Counted from the first letter of the stretch, positions 36,871 to 52,345 are shown. The stretch: DNA of 64,000 nt from Phorcus lineatus (GCA_921293015.1 OV121098.1:12499016-12563015), one strand, 5' to 3'. A program made the numbers and translations. The notes: generated by a model not told the origin, from the sequence alone.

Positions 36871-39679
36871 AGTCATCTTTTTATGTTTGGTATTTTTTTA
36901 ATTAAATGCCAAAGAATCCTGTTGCATTTGCTATTTTCAAAACAAAAAAAGTGCCTCTGTGGCTGAAATATTGCCCAAGCAAGTATAGGGAACATTGCCC
37001 CTAAAGGGAGAGCAAAAAGCTAATTTTAAAATCATTTAATTTTTCAAGGTAAAAGGTTAGTTATAAAATTAATTTTAAAATGTAAGAAAATATGGGGGTC
37101 ATCGAACGATTTAAGACATAATGGCATTATTAATAATGTTGCTATCATCAAATTATGTTATTTTTGACCGATTTGTCTCCTTCAATGGAGTGCTCGCATT
37201 ATATGAATAAACTCAAAATCCTTTCAGACACATTTTAATTTCATCCAGGGTTGGATAGCATGTTTATTCATTAACTTTAATAATTAATTGCAGTGGTTGA
37301 TGAAACAACAATTATGTAAGAAAGATGACATACCAGGATTTTGACTGACTCATCCATTTTAGATATGGCTGAAAGTTAATATGATGTGCTTGTTTTGATA
37401 AAGAACTGAAAAGGGGTCACCGAAACTTTTTTGCCATTTTCTAAAATACCTATCGATGTCGCAGTACATTTCATCAATTCAAGTTCAATATTGACTGCCT
37501 ACTATGCAATTATTTCTAATAGTAACATCAAACTAAAACTGTTGAGTAGATCCGAAGAACAACTAAAACTGCAGAGTAGAAGAAAAACTATCAGTGAATA
37601 ATACAAGGAAAATTTAGTTCATTCATGAAAGATACGCATGTAATTGGAGATAAAAATATATATAACATATTTACTGCAAATATCTGTGACTTTCAGTACG
37701 CTATTGCGGCTATAAAACATGTCGTTAAATGACCATGAGAAAGGAGTTATGACAAACATAACCTCTTAGCGCGTGTATACAGGTATGTCCTTACTCCAAA
37801 GTATGTTATAAAGTTATTTAAAGACTTATTTAGAATATTAACTAGACATCTTTATTGTCGCAAAATTTTACCATGAGTTTCAGAGTTTGTTTCTGGGTTC
37901 TATCCTTCCTCAATATTTATCATGGAATGTAGAATTTACATTTGCAAAGAACCATTTATTGGTGTCCTTTTACCAAAGCCTAAATGGACGAATGGTTAAA
38001 CAGTTGTGATATTATCATATTATTATACATGATGTACAGGTATTTTCATGATCATTGAAAACAAGACTAGTAAATATCACAAATCAGTAAATACATACAA
38101 GTTCAGCAAAACGGTTTAGCTGGAAAATGTATGGGAATCTCTTAAAACATTCTGAAAGACTATTTTGTTATGAAATATTAGAAAGGAGCCTCAGAAAAAA
38201 AGACACAGGGTGTAGCTGATTTCAGATCTAGACTTGTTTTACAAAAAATTGCATTGAAGTCAAAATGAAATACAGTCTTGGTGTTAGACTAGGAGAGTGG
38301 TATTTATGGCAAAGTTGCAGGTTGCTGCCAACAGGTAAAGGACATTAGCTAGCCTACTTCAGATCAATGATTTAACCAAGCACAAATCCTTATGTTTCAA
38401 ACCTAAAAAATTTAAAGTCACACACAGGGAGGATAAAAGTTTAACTATCCACGTAACGATGCTATTCAAATGTGCAATTCAGAACAAACCAGGATGAATG
38501 TTCACATAGAAAAAACTGCTACACCATTTCAAATCCACTTGTATGCTGAACATGTCAAATGTTCCTCCCTAAGCCGGTAAACCTTATGCAAATAATCACA
38601 CACATCCGAACAGGGTCCTCTTCCTGAGTCACAAGAAACTGTAAATAAAGTCCTGTAGAAATGCAGTTTACTGGCCCTGGTAGTTATCAACTGATTTGCA
38701 CCTAATCCTTCTGTCGAAAAACTACACTGATAAATTTACTCACGAGTCCTGCATCAAATACTCATAAAAATTTAAGCTTTGGCTCTCCAGGACGCAAATT
38801 TCTTTTACGTGGTAATATTTTCTTACTTATTGAGGGACTCGCTAAACTGCACAGACTCTGTTGTGAGTTATTGGACTCAGGTCATTTAGATTTATCACTG
38901 TAAGTAACTGAAAAAGATCATTTGCTAGGGTCCATGGTTTAATGAGATGGTTTCTTTAAACTATGTTGATGGAGTCACAATTCAAATGGAAATTTCTGTT
39001 ACATAAAAATTAGATTGAAAATTACTTACTAGTTGAAACATGCTAATGAGGGTTATATATTTCAGTTGCTTCAAATCTGATGGCAAGTAACCACATTCCT
39101 AATTAACACTAATGGGAGGAGAAGCCATTCATAGCCACTATGGAGTACAAACTTAAAAGCCTTGTTGCAGGTGATAAGGTATTATTAATAAATATTTTTT
39201 TAGAAGTCAAGGAATATTAAACACTAAGTGACTAAAACATTCTCAATTAAAATTATTACATTTAAATGTTCAAGAAAAACAGGCAAATAAAACATGAAAT
39301 TAATTTATAAACTTTGGATTTACTAAATGCTGAAACTAGCTCAATCCAAAAAAGCCAGTGCTGGCTTCACAAGCAATCTTTTCTCTCCTTTCTAGTCTGC
39401 CATCCAGACCCCTGGCAAAATATTAAAGGAGCCTTCTCTAGAAAATGTTGGCAAGTCTAGTCGCCTCAGCCTGAAATCAAGTGTTGTACAGGACTCCTTT
39501 TTATATTATTTCATACCAAATATTGACAATGACATTTTTGGTGAAACCTTTTTTTTCAGGGACTATATCTTAGTCTATCTCCATTCCTGAAACTTCTTCT
39601 CCTGAAAGATTCCCAGATCTATCTAACTGAACATATATCTGAAACAAGTCCCGTTTAATACGCAGTTATAAACACCGAC
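36871..39679. other. Non-coding AT-rich DNA
   Basis: Nothing supported apart from the SINE-tail-like fragment at 36960. Confidence 0.45.
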
Positions 39680-41720
39680 ATGTGTTTTGATTCTACACAT
39701 ACCAAAATAACGGTATACACATGTAATGATGGATATATACAATATCGTGCGCTATGCCGTATGCGTCATATCGACCTATACAATCCGAAACGGACTATAA
39801 CAAAATATGAAAGGCTTTCCTCGAAAATCCTTATTAATTCAAATGAAAAAAGACCCGCATATATAATTACATGTTTAGTGACAAAAGTTCTCTACCTATC
39901 GAGGCGAAATGCAATAGCACAGGGGTCGAATTCCTTTGTCTGCGAGGAATATTGGACGAGTGAAACCCTACACTACACTTCAACGATACACGCCTACCGC
40001 GGCCCTTCCAAATATCAACACATCGAGGTATAAATACGAACCTTTTCAGTGAATATTCCTCTCGAACTTGTCAGAAATTACAGTGAAGTACGTTCCTTCT
40101 TCGCAATCTCGTATCCCACACTTGGACAATAATCACTCAATATCATCCGTTGAAAGGAGTCACTGAAATTTCGTACATGTATGCGAATCACTTTACCTTC
40201 CCGCTTTAGACAATCCGACGGCTTGACAGTACAAACTTTGTCACTGAATGCTCCCTCGCTAGGGAGAACTCGTTAATTCCGGGATGGGATTATACCTCGG
40301 GCGGTTTGCAAGTAAATTGGAAACTATGACGTAATAGAATTATTACAAAGAAAAAGAGATTGAATTTCAATTACTCAGATCATAGATAACTGACCATGAA
40401 ACGACCAAAGGTGTTTTCGTTACTTATGTTACATATATGACCGTATAGCCTACCATTAATAAATTATTTTGGGTATAGGTCGCCCGTAAAAAGATGGCCC
40501 CACCCTTCTAAATTCCTAGATCGGCGTCTAAAATTTCATTAGTGATTTAAGAACAGGACATTATTCTATATTCATTTAAAATTGCAGAAGAGCGTCCCTT
40601 GTATTCCAAATAAATGTGATGTGCTCGTACTATTACGATAATTTGACTGAATTTTATAATGCTCCTGACTTGAAAATATAGAGTTTGTGAATAATGTCTT
40701 CAAAGAAAGGTTATTCATGTTGGCATTTTAAGAAATTTACTCACTTAGTTGAAATGCTACCGAATTTATACCAAAAATGAACATTTTTTATAATGTTTTA
40801 TTTTTGAAAAATAACTATAGGGCCTACTGTTTTAAATACATCTGGAAAAACGAACTCGCGAGTTTGACGGTTCACATCGCAGGAAATAGTGACGTTAGAG
40901 TCAAAGGCAGACACTAAAATTTGACTAATTGTCCTGAAAGAATGGAATAACTCATATCACAACAAACCATATTCGCTTTGATTTCTCAGTATAATGTAAC
41001 ATGTTTTTTCACACGAAAATGGGAATATCAAAAGGAAACGAAACATTTTTCTGAATGTTTTTCTCTACTTAACGGCTATATTATCATTCTATTAGATCAT
41101 ACAAGTATTTTATCTTGTGAACAAAACGTGGAGGTGCTTAACTTTCTTCCGTGAGTATAGTTAAAAAAAATCAAATCGTTTATATTTTTGACAGATTAAT
41201 ATTTCCTTATCTGTGTAACAGCGCAGTTTCTTTTGCAGACATACTTTAACTATGAAACTATCGCTAATATGTTTTTTACATGCATTCAATTCAGTAAACG
41301 TGTCAATGTTTTGATTTCACAACAATTCAACTTCCTGATTTTGTCACGAGAGCACTGCGAGATTAACATAATCGTGATTACTCATCTTATGACATGTTTC
41401 CAATTAAAATAAATCAATTATAAAGCCAGCTTATGTTTTTCCTGTCGGTAAAAAGTTCTTAAACAGATCGTCATTCTTTTCATGGCCATAAAATATGCAT
41501 ATTTATGTCATAATTATGGTTTGTATAAATCAGTTGCTTTTTTTAAAATTATTATATTGTTTGTTCCAAATGAGGCATCAAAAAGAAGACAAAGTGAAAG
41601 TAAGAGCCAATATTGTGGTCGTCGCAAGATTGAAAATCATTGTCACTTTGCATCATCTATGGCTCTGCGTTTTATGCATGAAAGTCCGACTTTGAACAGC
41701 AACATGCTGTATCCAGGGGA
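39680..41720. other. Unassigned DNA, somewhat less AT-rich at 39700-40330
   Basis: A 117-codon open frame at 39680-40033 (plus) shows no recognisable family, domain or splice context. The local composition could fit a promoter or a 5' non-coding exon of the claudin-like gene, but I see nothing decisive. Confidence 0.2.
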
Positions 41721-42350
41721 TGCGGTGATTTCGTAGACAAAACCATTTCGTAGACACGGAATCTGGTGAATTCGTAGACAAATCGAGCAGCGAATTCGTA
41801 GACAGGTAAGTAATTATAACAAACCATTATTTATCAAACTCGAGGATTCGAACACTAATAGGTTCGATTAAAGAAATAAAGTGAATAAAAACTATAAATA
41901 GTCAATTGTGTTTGAGGCACTCTAGCTGTGATTATGTCAGGAAGACGTGGAATATACCAATAATATATGAATGATATCATGTATATTATTTACAAATGAA
42001 TTACTCGTGTCTGTTATTATTTCTGATGCTTCGTCATCTTCAATATATTAAACAAATTTAATTAGTACAAAGGTTCAAAATATGAAAATAATAACATCAT
42101 ACAGCAATTAAAGTTTCGTATCTATTCTTCGTAAAGCTAATAACATTCTACGTAAAGCTAGCAACATTCTCGTAATCAATATTCACGCAACAAGATATGA
42201 ACTACTATAAAATATAATAATATATAATAATAGTCAATAGTGACTTAGAAATACAAATTTAATACTGTCTACGAAATCACTGTCTACGAAATTGTTTTGT
42301 CTACGAAATCCCCGTGACTACGAAATGGTTTTGTCTACGAAATCACTGCA
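41721..42350. mobile_element. Inverted-repeat element built from TTCGTAGACA modules
   Basis: The 33-bp terminal inverted repeats match at 32 positions: left 41721-41753 starts TGCGGTGATTTCGTAGACAA, right 42318-42350 is its complement. Three TTCGTAGACA modules occupy the left end and several TGTCTACGAA modules the right end. The AT-rich middle is non-coding. No target duplication was found. A further right-end-like cluster at 42555-42622 may be part of a larger or nested copy. Confidence 0.7.
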
Positions 42351-42554
42351 ACACTTGTGACGAACGGCAGCATCGAATCTGTTACACCGGCATAGATAAA
42401 TAGGAACTTACAGAGAGCTAACGAAATGACTATAGAGATGGATTTTAACTGCAACAGATGTGCTTTTCACCTCCGTCGCCCCCTAGGCCTACATTACTAT
42501 AATTTATCAATAATCAATAATAACATTTAATGATATTATTCGAATTTTATGATA

Positions 42555-42622
42555 TGTCTACGAACTCACCGTGTCTACGAAAACACCCCGTCTACGAACA
42601 CGTTTTGTCTACGAAAACACTG
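42555..42622. repeat. Additional cluster of GTCTACGAA modules
   Basis: Four modules: gtctacgaactcacc, gtctacgaaaacacc, gtctacgaacacg and gtctacgaaaacactgg. They face the same way as the right end of the 41721-42350 element. Confidence 0.7.
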
Positions 42623-42962
42623 GTTCCCGTCTTAACACAATAAAGACAAAAAATTACTTTGAGTATACGAAATCGACTTCGATCACTGGTTGTTATATGG
42701 ATAATCAAATTCAAGTATCTTTGATATCAAAACAAATGGAATGAAAATATCTAAAGTTATTATAAACTTGTAATCTAAAGCTGCATTTGAATTTAAGTTT
42801 TTAAATCTTGCGGTAGGCCTACGTAAATTCAAAGGCCAAGTTTAGCGTTGCGCAGCGAAATCATTTACCCAGTTTCCCTACACTTCGTTCGCATATACAG
42901 GGAACCGTATTTCATCGAATACAACCCGGGTCTCGAATACAACCCGGGCCTCGATTATATCC

Positions 42963-42988
42963 GGGGGGGGGGGGGGGGGGGGGGGGGG
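42963..42988. repeat. Poly-G run (26 G)
   Basis: Preceded by two 'cgaatacaacccggg' units. The true length is uncertain in any assembly. Confidence 0.8.
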
Positions 42989-43051
42989 TAAAAGGAATGG
43001 TCCGTACCCTAGCGTTCCCTCTGAAAAAGACGTTTGTTCTTTGGTTAGATT

Positions 43052-43156
43052 ACCTCAGTCTCATTGAAATCAGCTCGAAACTTGTCCCTCGTACCTAGCT
43101 GCGTTTCAGCGAAGTACGAGGGACAAGTTTCGACCTGATTTCAATGAGATTGAGGT
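43052..43156. repeat. Near-perfect hairpin, 43-bp arms, 19-nt loop
   Basis: The arms 43052-43094 and 43114-43156 pair at 41 of 43 positions. It begins acctcagtctcattgaaatc and turns at gtacctagctg. It may be a fold-back element or a structured transcript. Confidence 0.8.
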
Positions 43157-45424
43157 TACCCTCGACCCATTGACAAATATGGTAAGTTCAAAAAACGTTT
43201 ATATGTCAAAATATAATACACTAAAACCTAAACCTCACATGCAGTCTGCTAGATAGGGTAATGTGGTTGTTTCAAGTCCGGCGTCTTTGGATTGCATTGC
43301 ATTACTCGACAAAAGTTATACATTTACTTATTTTGCGAATTGATAGCATACGAATAAATGATGTTTAAATGGTAAGACTCACAACCAATGCATTGGAATG
43401 ACGTACTAAGTTTAATTTCCACACTGGAAGCGACGATGAAAATCTTTAATCCCTTTAAAATGTATCTTTTAAGAATGAATGCTCAAACTGAGAAAGCTCT
43501 GCATCCAATTTATAACCAAACTTTTTCAAGTGGATCATGTTAATGACCATGCGTCAGTTGTCATTTTGATATAAAATTGAATGTTCTGGGAACGAATTTT
43601 GCTTCCACATAAAAAACCTCGATGCAACTGTCTCTTTAAGATTGACTTAATCATGATTAAGTCTCAATCTCTTCAAAACCAGTTCAAACTTTTGCTCAAC
43701 TATCTTACACATGTTAAAAACACGAAGAGTGGATCATAAATCCAGCATATTCATCCACTGATGTGTGTTTATATTTTTGAAAAAACTCGGCATTTCCTTT
43801 TTTTTATTAAATTTTGAGGAATTATTAAAAGTCATATTTGTTTCAGAAGGTAAACGAAACCAATGACTCTCATTTGATCAGTTTTCACTAAGCGACCTTG
43901 ACCCTCCCGCACCTCAGTAAAGTTAGCCTCTGTAGTGTCTGTGTCTAGGGTTTGGTATTAATTAATCCGGAGATTTAAGCTCAAATCACGTAGTTGGTCG
44001 CCTCATAACTACTCCAATGTAACTAATCCCTGGGCTTGACCAATGGCTAGTCACGTGATCACGAAGGGAACACAGTCACTCTTTGAGTAAGATTGTCACG
44101 CTTCAGTTGTAGCCATGATTGTATATAACCATTTTCTCCAAAACATGTCCTCCCTGGTGAACTCGGTTTCAAGTGTAGCTCGTTTCTATGCTAGAAACGC
44201 CAGTTGTATGGCTAGAACAACAGTCAATCGGTGCTTTTGTTTTAACATAAGCATTTGAAACGTTCCCGTTAATTACTGCTCATCGTCGATCACACACGCA
44301 AAACGTTCCAATACATTCTACACTTTCGGAACGTTTTGCCTGGACTATCGAGGATGATCGATGTAGGTTAGAAAACCGTAATGAAACATCTATGCGCATA
44401 TTTCTTACAAGAATGATATCAATTGTTACACAATATTTGATCGATTAAAAGTAAGGACAGTTCTTTCTTGGAAATTTTGACCGCTCAAGTATTGGAAATA
44501 TCGCGAAATATAGAACAACTGTAAAAGAGGTAACGTGAGAAGCAATTACTAGAATAACATCTATAGGAATACATACCACAGCTAATCATTCGACGATATA
44601 TTAATTCTTCCTTGATGGGGTTCAAGAAATTAGGGCAATGAAGAAATAATTGTTATAATACTTATAAAATCCATCTTTCATTGAAGGCTAGTTTTCGACG
44701 TTGATAAAAATGCCCTTATCAAGCAAATTCAAACTGACAAAATTTTACATTTGAATCACTAGGGAACATTACCAGGTTGATGTTTTTCAAATTAATTTTT
44801 TTTAAACACGCACACACATTCATTTGTGTAACAAAACAAGAAAGCTAAGTAAAAATCAGAAAGCATATCACGTAGCAAGGCGACCGTGGTTACAATTCGT
44901 CCGTGTCAACCTGTCTAGGTAAACAGTGAAGGAGTGTAATGGTTTATTGTGTGCTCTAAGAACACCGGGTTTAACCTCGTGTGTTCAGATTGATAGTATA
45001 AATTATTTGTTACTCTATTCATGTTTTGTCGTAGATTTGGTGGATAATTTGTGTTATTTTTTCCCTAAAAGAATAACACATTTGTCTGTTTTGCTAAAAC
45101 ATGGGATTGCATTTTCTGCTCATAATGGTTGCTCCGTCATAAATTCCTACAGTAGGTTCTGTTGTTATACGAGCTCTTTTCGGGCTTCCAGTAGATTCCC
45201 CTAGCGACAAAATATTGTACCACAAACTATCTGTCAATGAAAACACTGCATGCATGGATAGTACATTTGTTGTCACTGAGGCCTACGCAATGATGCAGGG
45301 GCTAAATAAGGCGACTGTATTCTGTAAAAAAAACCCAATAAAATGTTAGGTCAAAGTGCACATTCGAATAAAGTTTTGCTTTCCTGAAGCATATTGAAGT
45401 GAGCACAAATGATAACTTTTGAAA
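43157..45424. other. Non-coding DNA; small hairpin at 44298-44339
   Basis: gcaaaacgttcc (44298-44309) and ggaacgttttgc (44328-44339) form a 12-bp stem with an 18-nt loop. The similarity extends outward imperfectly. No gene recognised. Confidence 0.45.
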
Positions 45425-45575
45425 CGGTGCACTGGATTTCAGTGTAGCATTGCACCCAAACCTTACTACGTGTAGAACAGATCTCTACTGCAGAAAAATT
45501 ACAGAGCCCCTGGCGGGATTCGAAGCACGGACTTCTTGATCCGAAACCGAACGCTTACCACTGCGCTACCCCCTT
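45425..45575 (-). mobile_element. tRNA-derived SINE, copy 4, lacking its 3' half
   Basis: Retains the antisense head (ggcgggattcgaagcacgga, actgcgctacccc) and the adjoining body up to 'tggatttcagtgtagcattg'. The tail half with the 'aacgccgc' motif is missing. Confidence 0.75.
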
Positions 45576-46305
45576 CAATAATTTGTTAAATAAATTATGG
45601 AAAAAATGAATAAAATGTCAAAAAAGAGAGTTTCTAGTATTGTAAAATCATTGATGGATTAAGATTTTGAACGCATTCGGAGTCGATGTTGTTTCCTGGT
45701 TTAACTCGACATGATAGTCTCGTGCTTTGAATAACTATAATAGTTTAGAGTGTTCTTTTTGCAAAAAAGTGATGGTTTAGGTTATACTCTATTTCTTAAC
45801 TATAACCACTCTACTGCACCGGTTATCATTAAAGTTATCCTCTTCGGTAACAGGTAGTAGGCTACTTCTCGATAAAAATACATCATACATGAAGTTTAGC
45901 ATATATGAGTCTACATCATCTTGTGACTTTCTATAAGATGTCCCTTTTTGCAGTAGAGAAGTGCCGTTCAACTTCCATCTTCACAAAAAGTCACCAAGGT
46001 GTTAATTCATTTTTATTTATCGTATAGATCAGGCGCGTTGTCACGTAAATCGTTTCAAGCGGTGAAGGAAGGTATTAAATGGTCATTTATTGGTCATCTC
46101 CACGTGAAATGGGAAACTCAACGCATTCCAACCCAGATTAACATACATTGGATGATACGAAGGATTTTCTTACAAGCAAATGCATTGTTGTTAAAAGGAA
46201 CGAGTAGGCTTTTGTAAAGTTCGCCGATGGAAATGAGAAACAGTAGGGGAGGGGAGGGGGCGGGAAAAGTTTTGAGATTAGGATGGATGGAAGGTAAAGA
46301 GGGGG
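45576..46305. other. Non-coding DNA without recognised features
   Basis: Nothing supported. Confidence 0.45.
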
Positions 46306-46402
46306 AAAAGAAGGAGGGGGTAGATGAGGAGGGGGGTAGATGAGGAGGGGGGTAGATGAGGAGGGTGGTAGATGAGGAGGGGGGTAGATAAGGAGGGTGG
46401 TG
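46306..46402. repeat. G-rich minisatellite, 16-bp unit
   Basis: Five to six units of 'gtagatgaggaggggg'. Followed by a 25-G run at 46496-46520. Confidence 0.85.
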
Positions 46403-46699
46403 TGACTAAATTCAGAGTGGTTGTGGTAGAGGGAGATATCAATCAAACCTCATCTTCTATGGTTGAAGAAGGTTAAGTCCGGGGTTTGGGGGAATGGGGG
46501 GGGGGGGGGGGGGGGGGGGGTTACATGAAGAGGGTGATCATGAGCGACTGGATAAGTCTCTTGGTGAGAAGATGTGGACATGGGTGTTAACTTACTTTTG
46601 TAATGCAAAATATTTTAATCTATGATTTTTCTATTTTAACTTCTTGTATGGATTACTTTTGTAAATTTGTATGTATGAGATGAGACATTACATGGATTC

Positions 46700-48570
<1,871 letters not shown>

Positions 48571-49197
48571 TTAAGGGGACAGTAGCACGGTTTTTTTAAG
48601 ATCAATAGATAGTGCAACTAAAGCGAAAATAAATGTTTTAAATTTCAAGACAATGCTCTTCAATCAAGAGAAAAGAAGTACCATGATTGTTTAATTATGC
48701 TGTACGGACCATTTATAATGACACAATTACGAAAACAAATATCGTCGCATTTGTCAGAAAGCCACAAATCTTTACTTAAATGGAATTTCTATACATATTT
48801 CAATTTATGAATCAATAATACAATATAAAATTAATGGCTTAATCAAACAATGTTGTTAGGTTAAATGGCAAATAACATCATAAACATTATTACCTCACAA
48901 TGTGTTTTCACATGTTAAAAGCCACAGTGGTAGGTGTTATTGCATTTTAGGAAAATTTTCCCTCATTCAATTTATTAAAGAATGTAAATTTCATTTTCTT
49001 CAGGTGGTGAAACAACGCATTACTCAACCCGATTGTTCGTAGTTGTAGAATAAGGGAACATTATCAAGCGGAAACTGCATGCGGCCATTTCAGCGGGAAC
49101 ACCTTTCAGGAAAATGGATTTACGTAGCTTAACCGAACCTTGTACGGTCGCATAAGATAACTTTTTCCACTAAGAAAACGTGATATAGTGCCTTTAA
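48571..49197. mobile_element. MITE-like element with TTAA target duplication
   Basis: TTAA at 48571-48574 and 49194-49197. The ends are imperfectly inverted: ggggacagtagcacggttt versus the complement of aaaacgtgatatagtgcct. The interior is 619 bp and non-coding. TTAA duplications point to Kolobok or piggyBac families. The inverted ends are weak, so this is less sure than the element at 57734. Confidence 0.45.
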
Positions 49198-49969
49198 AAT
49201 TCCTTTCAGCAGCATTGTATTGTGTTGCTCAAATGAAGTTGAATATGTTGCCATACTGTTTCGATACCTTGTTGATATTGTCAAATGGTCGTTTTATCGC
49301 ACTGTGGCATTGGCTGAATCACGGTAGTTTCAATGCATAAAAATTTAATGACTAGCTCGAAATTAATTTTTGAATTTATAAAGGTGCTGACGCATTTACC
49401 ATGATAGCATTTATTTGATCATAAATTTCTTCTTGTCGTAAAATGAAGGTTATTCTTTTTTTGCAATAATTGTGACTTAAAAAGACTTTGGACAACAATC
49501 TGCCAGTTTCTCATATAAAAAAAGGACAACTGAGAAAGCAAAGCGGCCGCCATTTAGAAAGGTCACGCTGTGTATGTATTCCTTTGATGTAGTCTAACCG
49601 TTGGCTGAGTTATTTAAATCCTTCTTTTAGTCAAGTTTTATTACATCTGATGTCGGTCTTCTTTTTGTTATGTTTTTTATTTCTCAAGATACGAGTCGTT
49701 TGAAATCGAAAAAGAACATAACTTGACTTTTTTATCATCTGAGAAAATCTTACCCGATCTCAGTATTTCGTCATATTTTGAAATCACGTGTAAGTAACTA
49801 ATCAAAATGGAAAACTTCAATTAATTGAAACAATAACGTCCACGCTGGGGTCATATATTATATAGACAATAAGTTTCCAATAAGCATTTATTATGTCGAC
49901 AGGTGCCCAAGATATCTTTTATTTTTATCAACGAATATTGATTTTTCATCAAAAACTGTGTTCCACAGA

Positions 49970-50050
49970 AGATATCGCTTGTTGGAGATCACGAAACATC
50001 TCCTAGGAGATACCGTCTAGATAGTAGAATCATAAACGCCCTGTCTTTAT
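49970..50050. repeat. Dispersed repeat with tcctaggagata core, copy 2
   Basis: 'gttggagatcacgaaacatc' then tcctaggagataccgtct and 'agtagaatcataaac'. It aligns loosely with 52455-52540. Confidence 0.4.
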
Positions 50051-50518
50051 GAAGTACGACGACATCATAATTATTTTACATCATCGAGTAGGCCTAATGA
50101 CATCCCAATGCTATGACGGCATGAATAAACGATAAGGTTGCGCAGTATTATAGATGTATCGATGTACCAATATATCGATCTATGAAAATTAACACAGAAA
50201 ATTCACAGTTTCCGTGTGAAATTGCAGAAATACGTAACCAAAAAAAAAACGTGATTATAATGAAAGTTATATAAAAAAAGGTGTGAACAAAATGAAAATA
50301 GCACGGATATGTTAAAATACGGAAATGAAGAGCGATACCTATCCTTATTAAACGGTGTCCCAGATATCACTGCTTTATGAGTCTATGAGTAATGCAGTGA
50401 CCGGGGATGTACATTTTCATGGAAACGTGATGAACAATGATCTTATGTAAGATGTCTGTTACAATGTATACTTAACTTGTGACACTATAATAAACTTGAG
50501 ACACTATAATAAACTATA

Positions 50519-50538
50519 TCTGTCTGTCTGTCTGTCTC

Positions 50539-50604
<66 letters not shown>
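50519..50604. repeat. TCTG and (TA)n microsatellite
   Basis: About five TCTG units, then about 30 TA dinucleotides. Confidence 0.95.
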
Positions 50605-50605
<1 letters not shown>

Positions 50606-51473
50606 GCATATGTAAATATATATGTATATATTCGTATATATTTGCCTGTCTGACACATTTCTCGATACAGGAGTGACAGCTTGAAGCAGCTCTATAAATA
50701 CCATTAATCCCTACTAAAGCTTTCACATGATGACCTTTAGTCACGCAGCAATTACCAGTTATTTTTTCCTGTGTTGCGGAGATCTTTTTTAACCCTTGTT
50801 AACCGAGTGATTAGATAAGAGCCTAAGTGCCTCGTTATAACGCAAGTTTACCATCAACCAAGTTATTATCTAAATAAATTATATCGAATGATGCCATAGT
50901 AAAATAATCATCCATATTACCATTGATGGCCTATATGTGTTTGGTGCTAGGGTTGTGTTATTCGCGTTATATCGAGGTTCGATGTCAGGGTATAGCGAGT
51001 TAGGGTTTAGGGAAATACCAGGTAGGAAGTATAAATTACAACCACCCTTTATATCAACATCAACCTTCCGGCAATTGTGACGTCATAGTTCCAGTGATTA
51101 TTCAAACAATCCTACAGGTAAGGCAGTGTCAGATAAATCACCAAGTGCCGCATTCAGGTAAATCTGATGATTAGGGGGACAGGTACATAATAGACCCGGG
51201 GTCCACATCCTCATTTCAGGTGAATTAAGGTGTGGTGTACGATCAAAGGTAGTTCTTTTAATTTGTCGACGTTTTAAAGCAATTATAAATTTACAACACC
51301 CCGGAGGAAAGAAGGGAAAGTAAAACCTTTGATTACAGTTTGATATCGAAATTCCCCTAGGAAGATTCAATAACTCAGAGGGGAAATGACAAATAAAGGG
51401 CTAGTGCAAATTTGTTTCAAAACCACTTGACTGCAACTCAATGCAACCAGGAAGTAAACTGTTTGGGAGGAAT
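50605..51473. other. Non-coding DNA without recognised features
   Basis: Nothing supported. Confidence 0.45.
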
Positions 51474-51784
51474 CGAGATGAGATGAGAGATGATTATTGG
51501 TTTAACGCCGCATTCAAGAGTATTTCACTTATATCACGGCTATTAGTATTATTGTAAGGAGAAACCCCGAAACACAAACATGGCTAAGCAGTGTGGTAAA
51601 GTCTGCAAGCATCGACTGGAACTAGCGAACCATCGGTGGTACTATGCGGTTATTTAATGTAGCATTGCACCCCAACCTTTCTGCAACAGTTTTCTACTGA
51701 AGACGAAGTTGTCGAGTTCCTGGCGGGATCCGAACCACGGACCTCTTGATCCGAACGCGCTAACCACAGCGATATTCCGCGCTC
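51474..51784 (-). mobile_element. tRNA-derived SINE, copy 5, diverged
   Basis: Full length from tail ('ggtttaacgccgcattcaag') to head ('gcgctaaccacagcgatatt'). The B box is altered (gggatccgaacc on the plus strand) and several small deletions shorten the anticodon region. Older than the copy at 18145. Confidence 0.8.
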
Positions 51785-52234
51785 CCGAAAGGCATCGAAA
51801 CATATTGAAACAAGAAAAGCCTTTAAAAAGGCTAAGTTGGAGGCACCCTTATTAGGCTAGGAAATACTGCGAAACCATAGGGTACAAATAGGATTGGATT
51901 TTCATTACGGCAAATAAGTAGATTAAGGCCATTAATAGAACAAAATACCTTCATTTCATCTTTTATTTAGAAAAAGTTATACAATTATTTGTTCATTGCA
52001 TCAAATACTAGAATAGAGAGGCAAATTTGCAGTTAAAAATATACAGTTCTGTTTTAAACAACAGTTATCCGATTTATCCCTTGGAAATGGATCTATTTTT
52101 AGAATATAGGTCATAATTGATAGCGCCCAGCACCGCTCAAAGTGTTCGATTCTTTTGCAAATTCATATTTCCACATGTATCACTAATTGTTTCTTAACTC
52201 TCAAGGATTGCCAGTACAAGATACATGCGGACTA

Positions 52235-52345
52235 TGATATCTCAATGCCCGGTGGTCGAGCTGGTAAGCGCTGGTACACTCACTGTAGTAGTATAGTAGC
52301 AGACAGACCTTTAAAGTGTGGGTTCGAATCCTGTAGGAAACCTGT
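52235..52345 (+). repeat. tRNA-like stretch, possible SINE head of another family
   Basis: A-box-like 'tggtcgagctggtaagcgc' at 52251-52269 and a B box (ggttcgaatcc) at 52320-52330, but the spacing is too long and the T-arm and acceptor do not pair. It is therefore not a functional tRNA. With the repeat at 52563 it may form one SINE-like insertion. Confidence 0.35.

Noticed and set aside
39680..40033. 117-codon open frame as a gene
   Set aside because: No recognisable domain, no splice context, and composition not clearly coding.
40195..40330. Promoter or 5' non-coding exon of the claudin-like gene
   Set aside because: A donor-like GAAG|GTAAAG on the minus strand at 40195-40196, with a nearby TATAAT and TGACGTAA, is suggestive. 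Such motifs are expected by chance over 30 kb, so this is not called without transcript data.
42963..46520. Poly-G runs (26 and 25 G) as quadruplex regulators
   Set aside because: Homopolymer length is unreliable in assemblies, and nothing around them supports a regulatory role.
52235..52345. A functional tRNA gene
   Set aside because: A and B boxes are present, but the arms do not pair and the spacing is too long.
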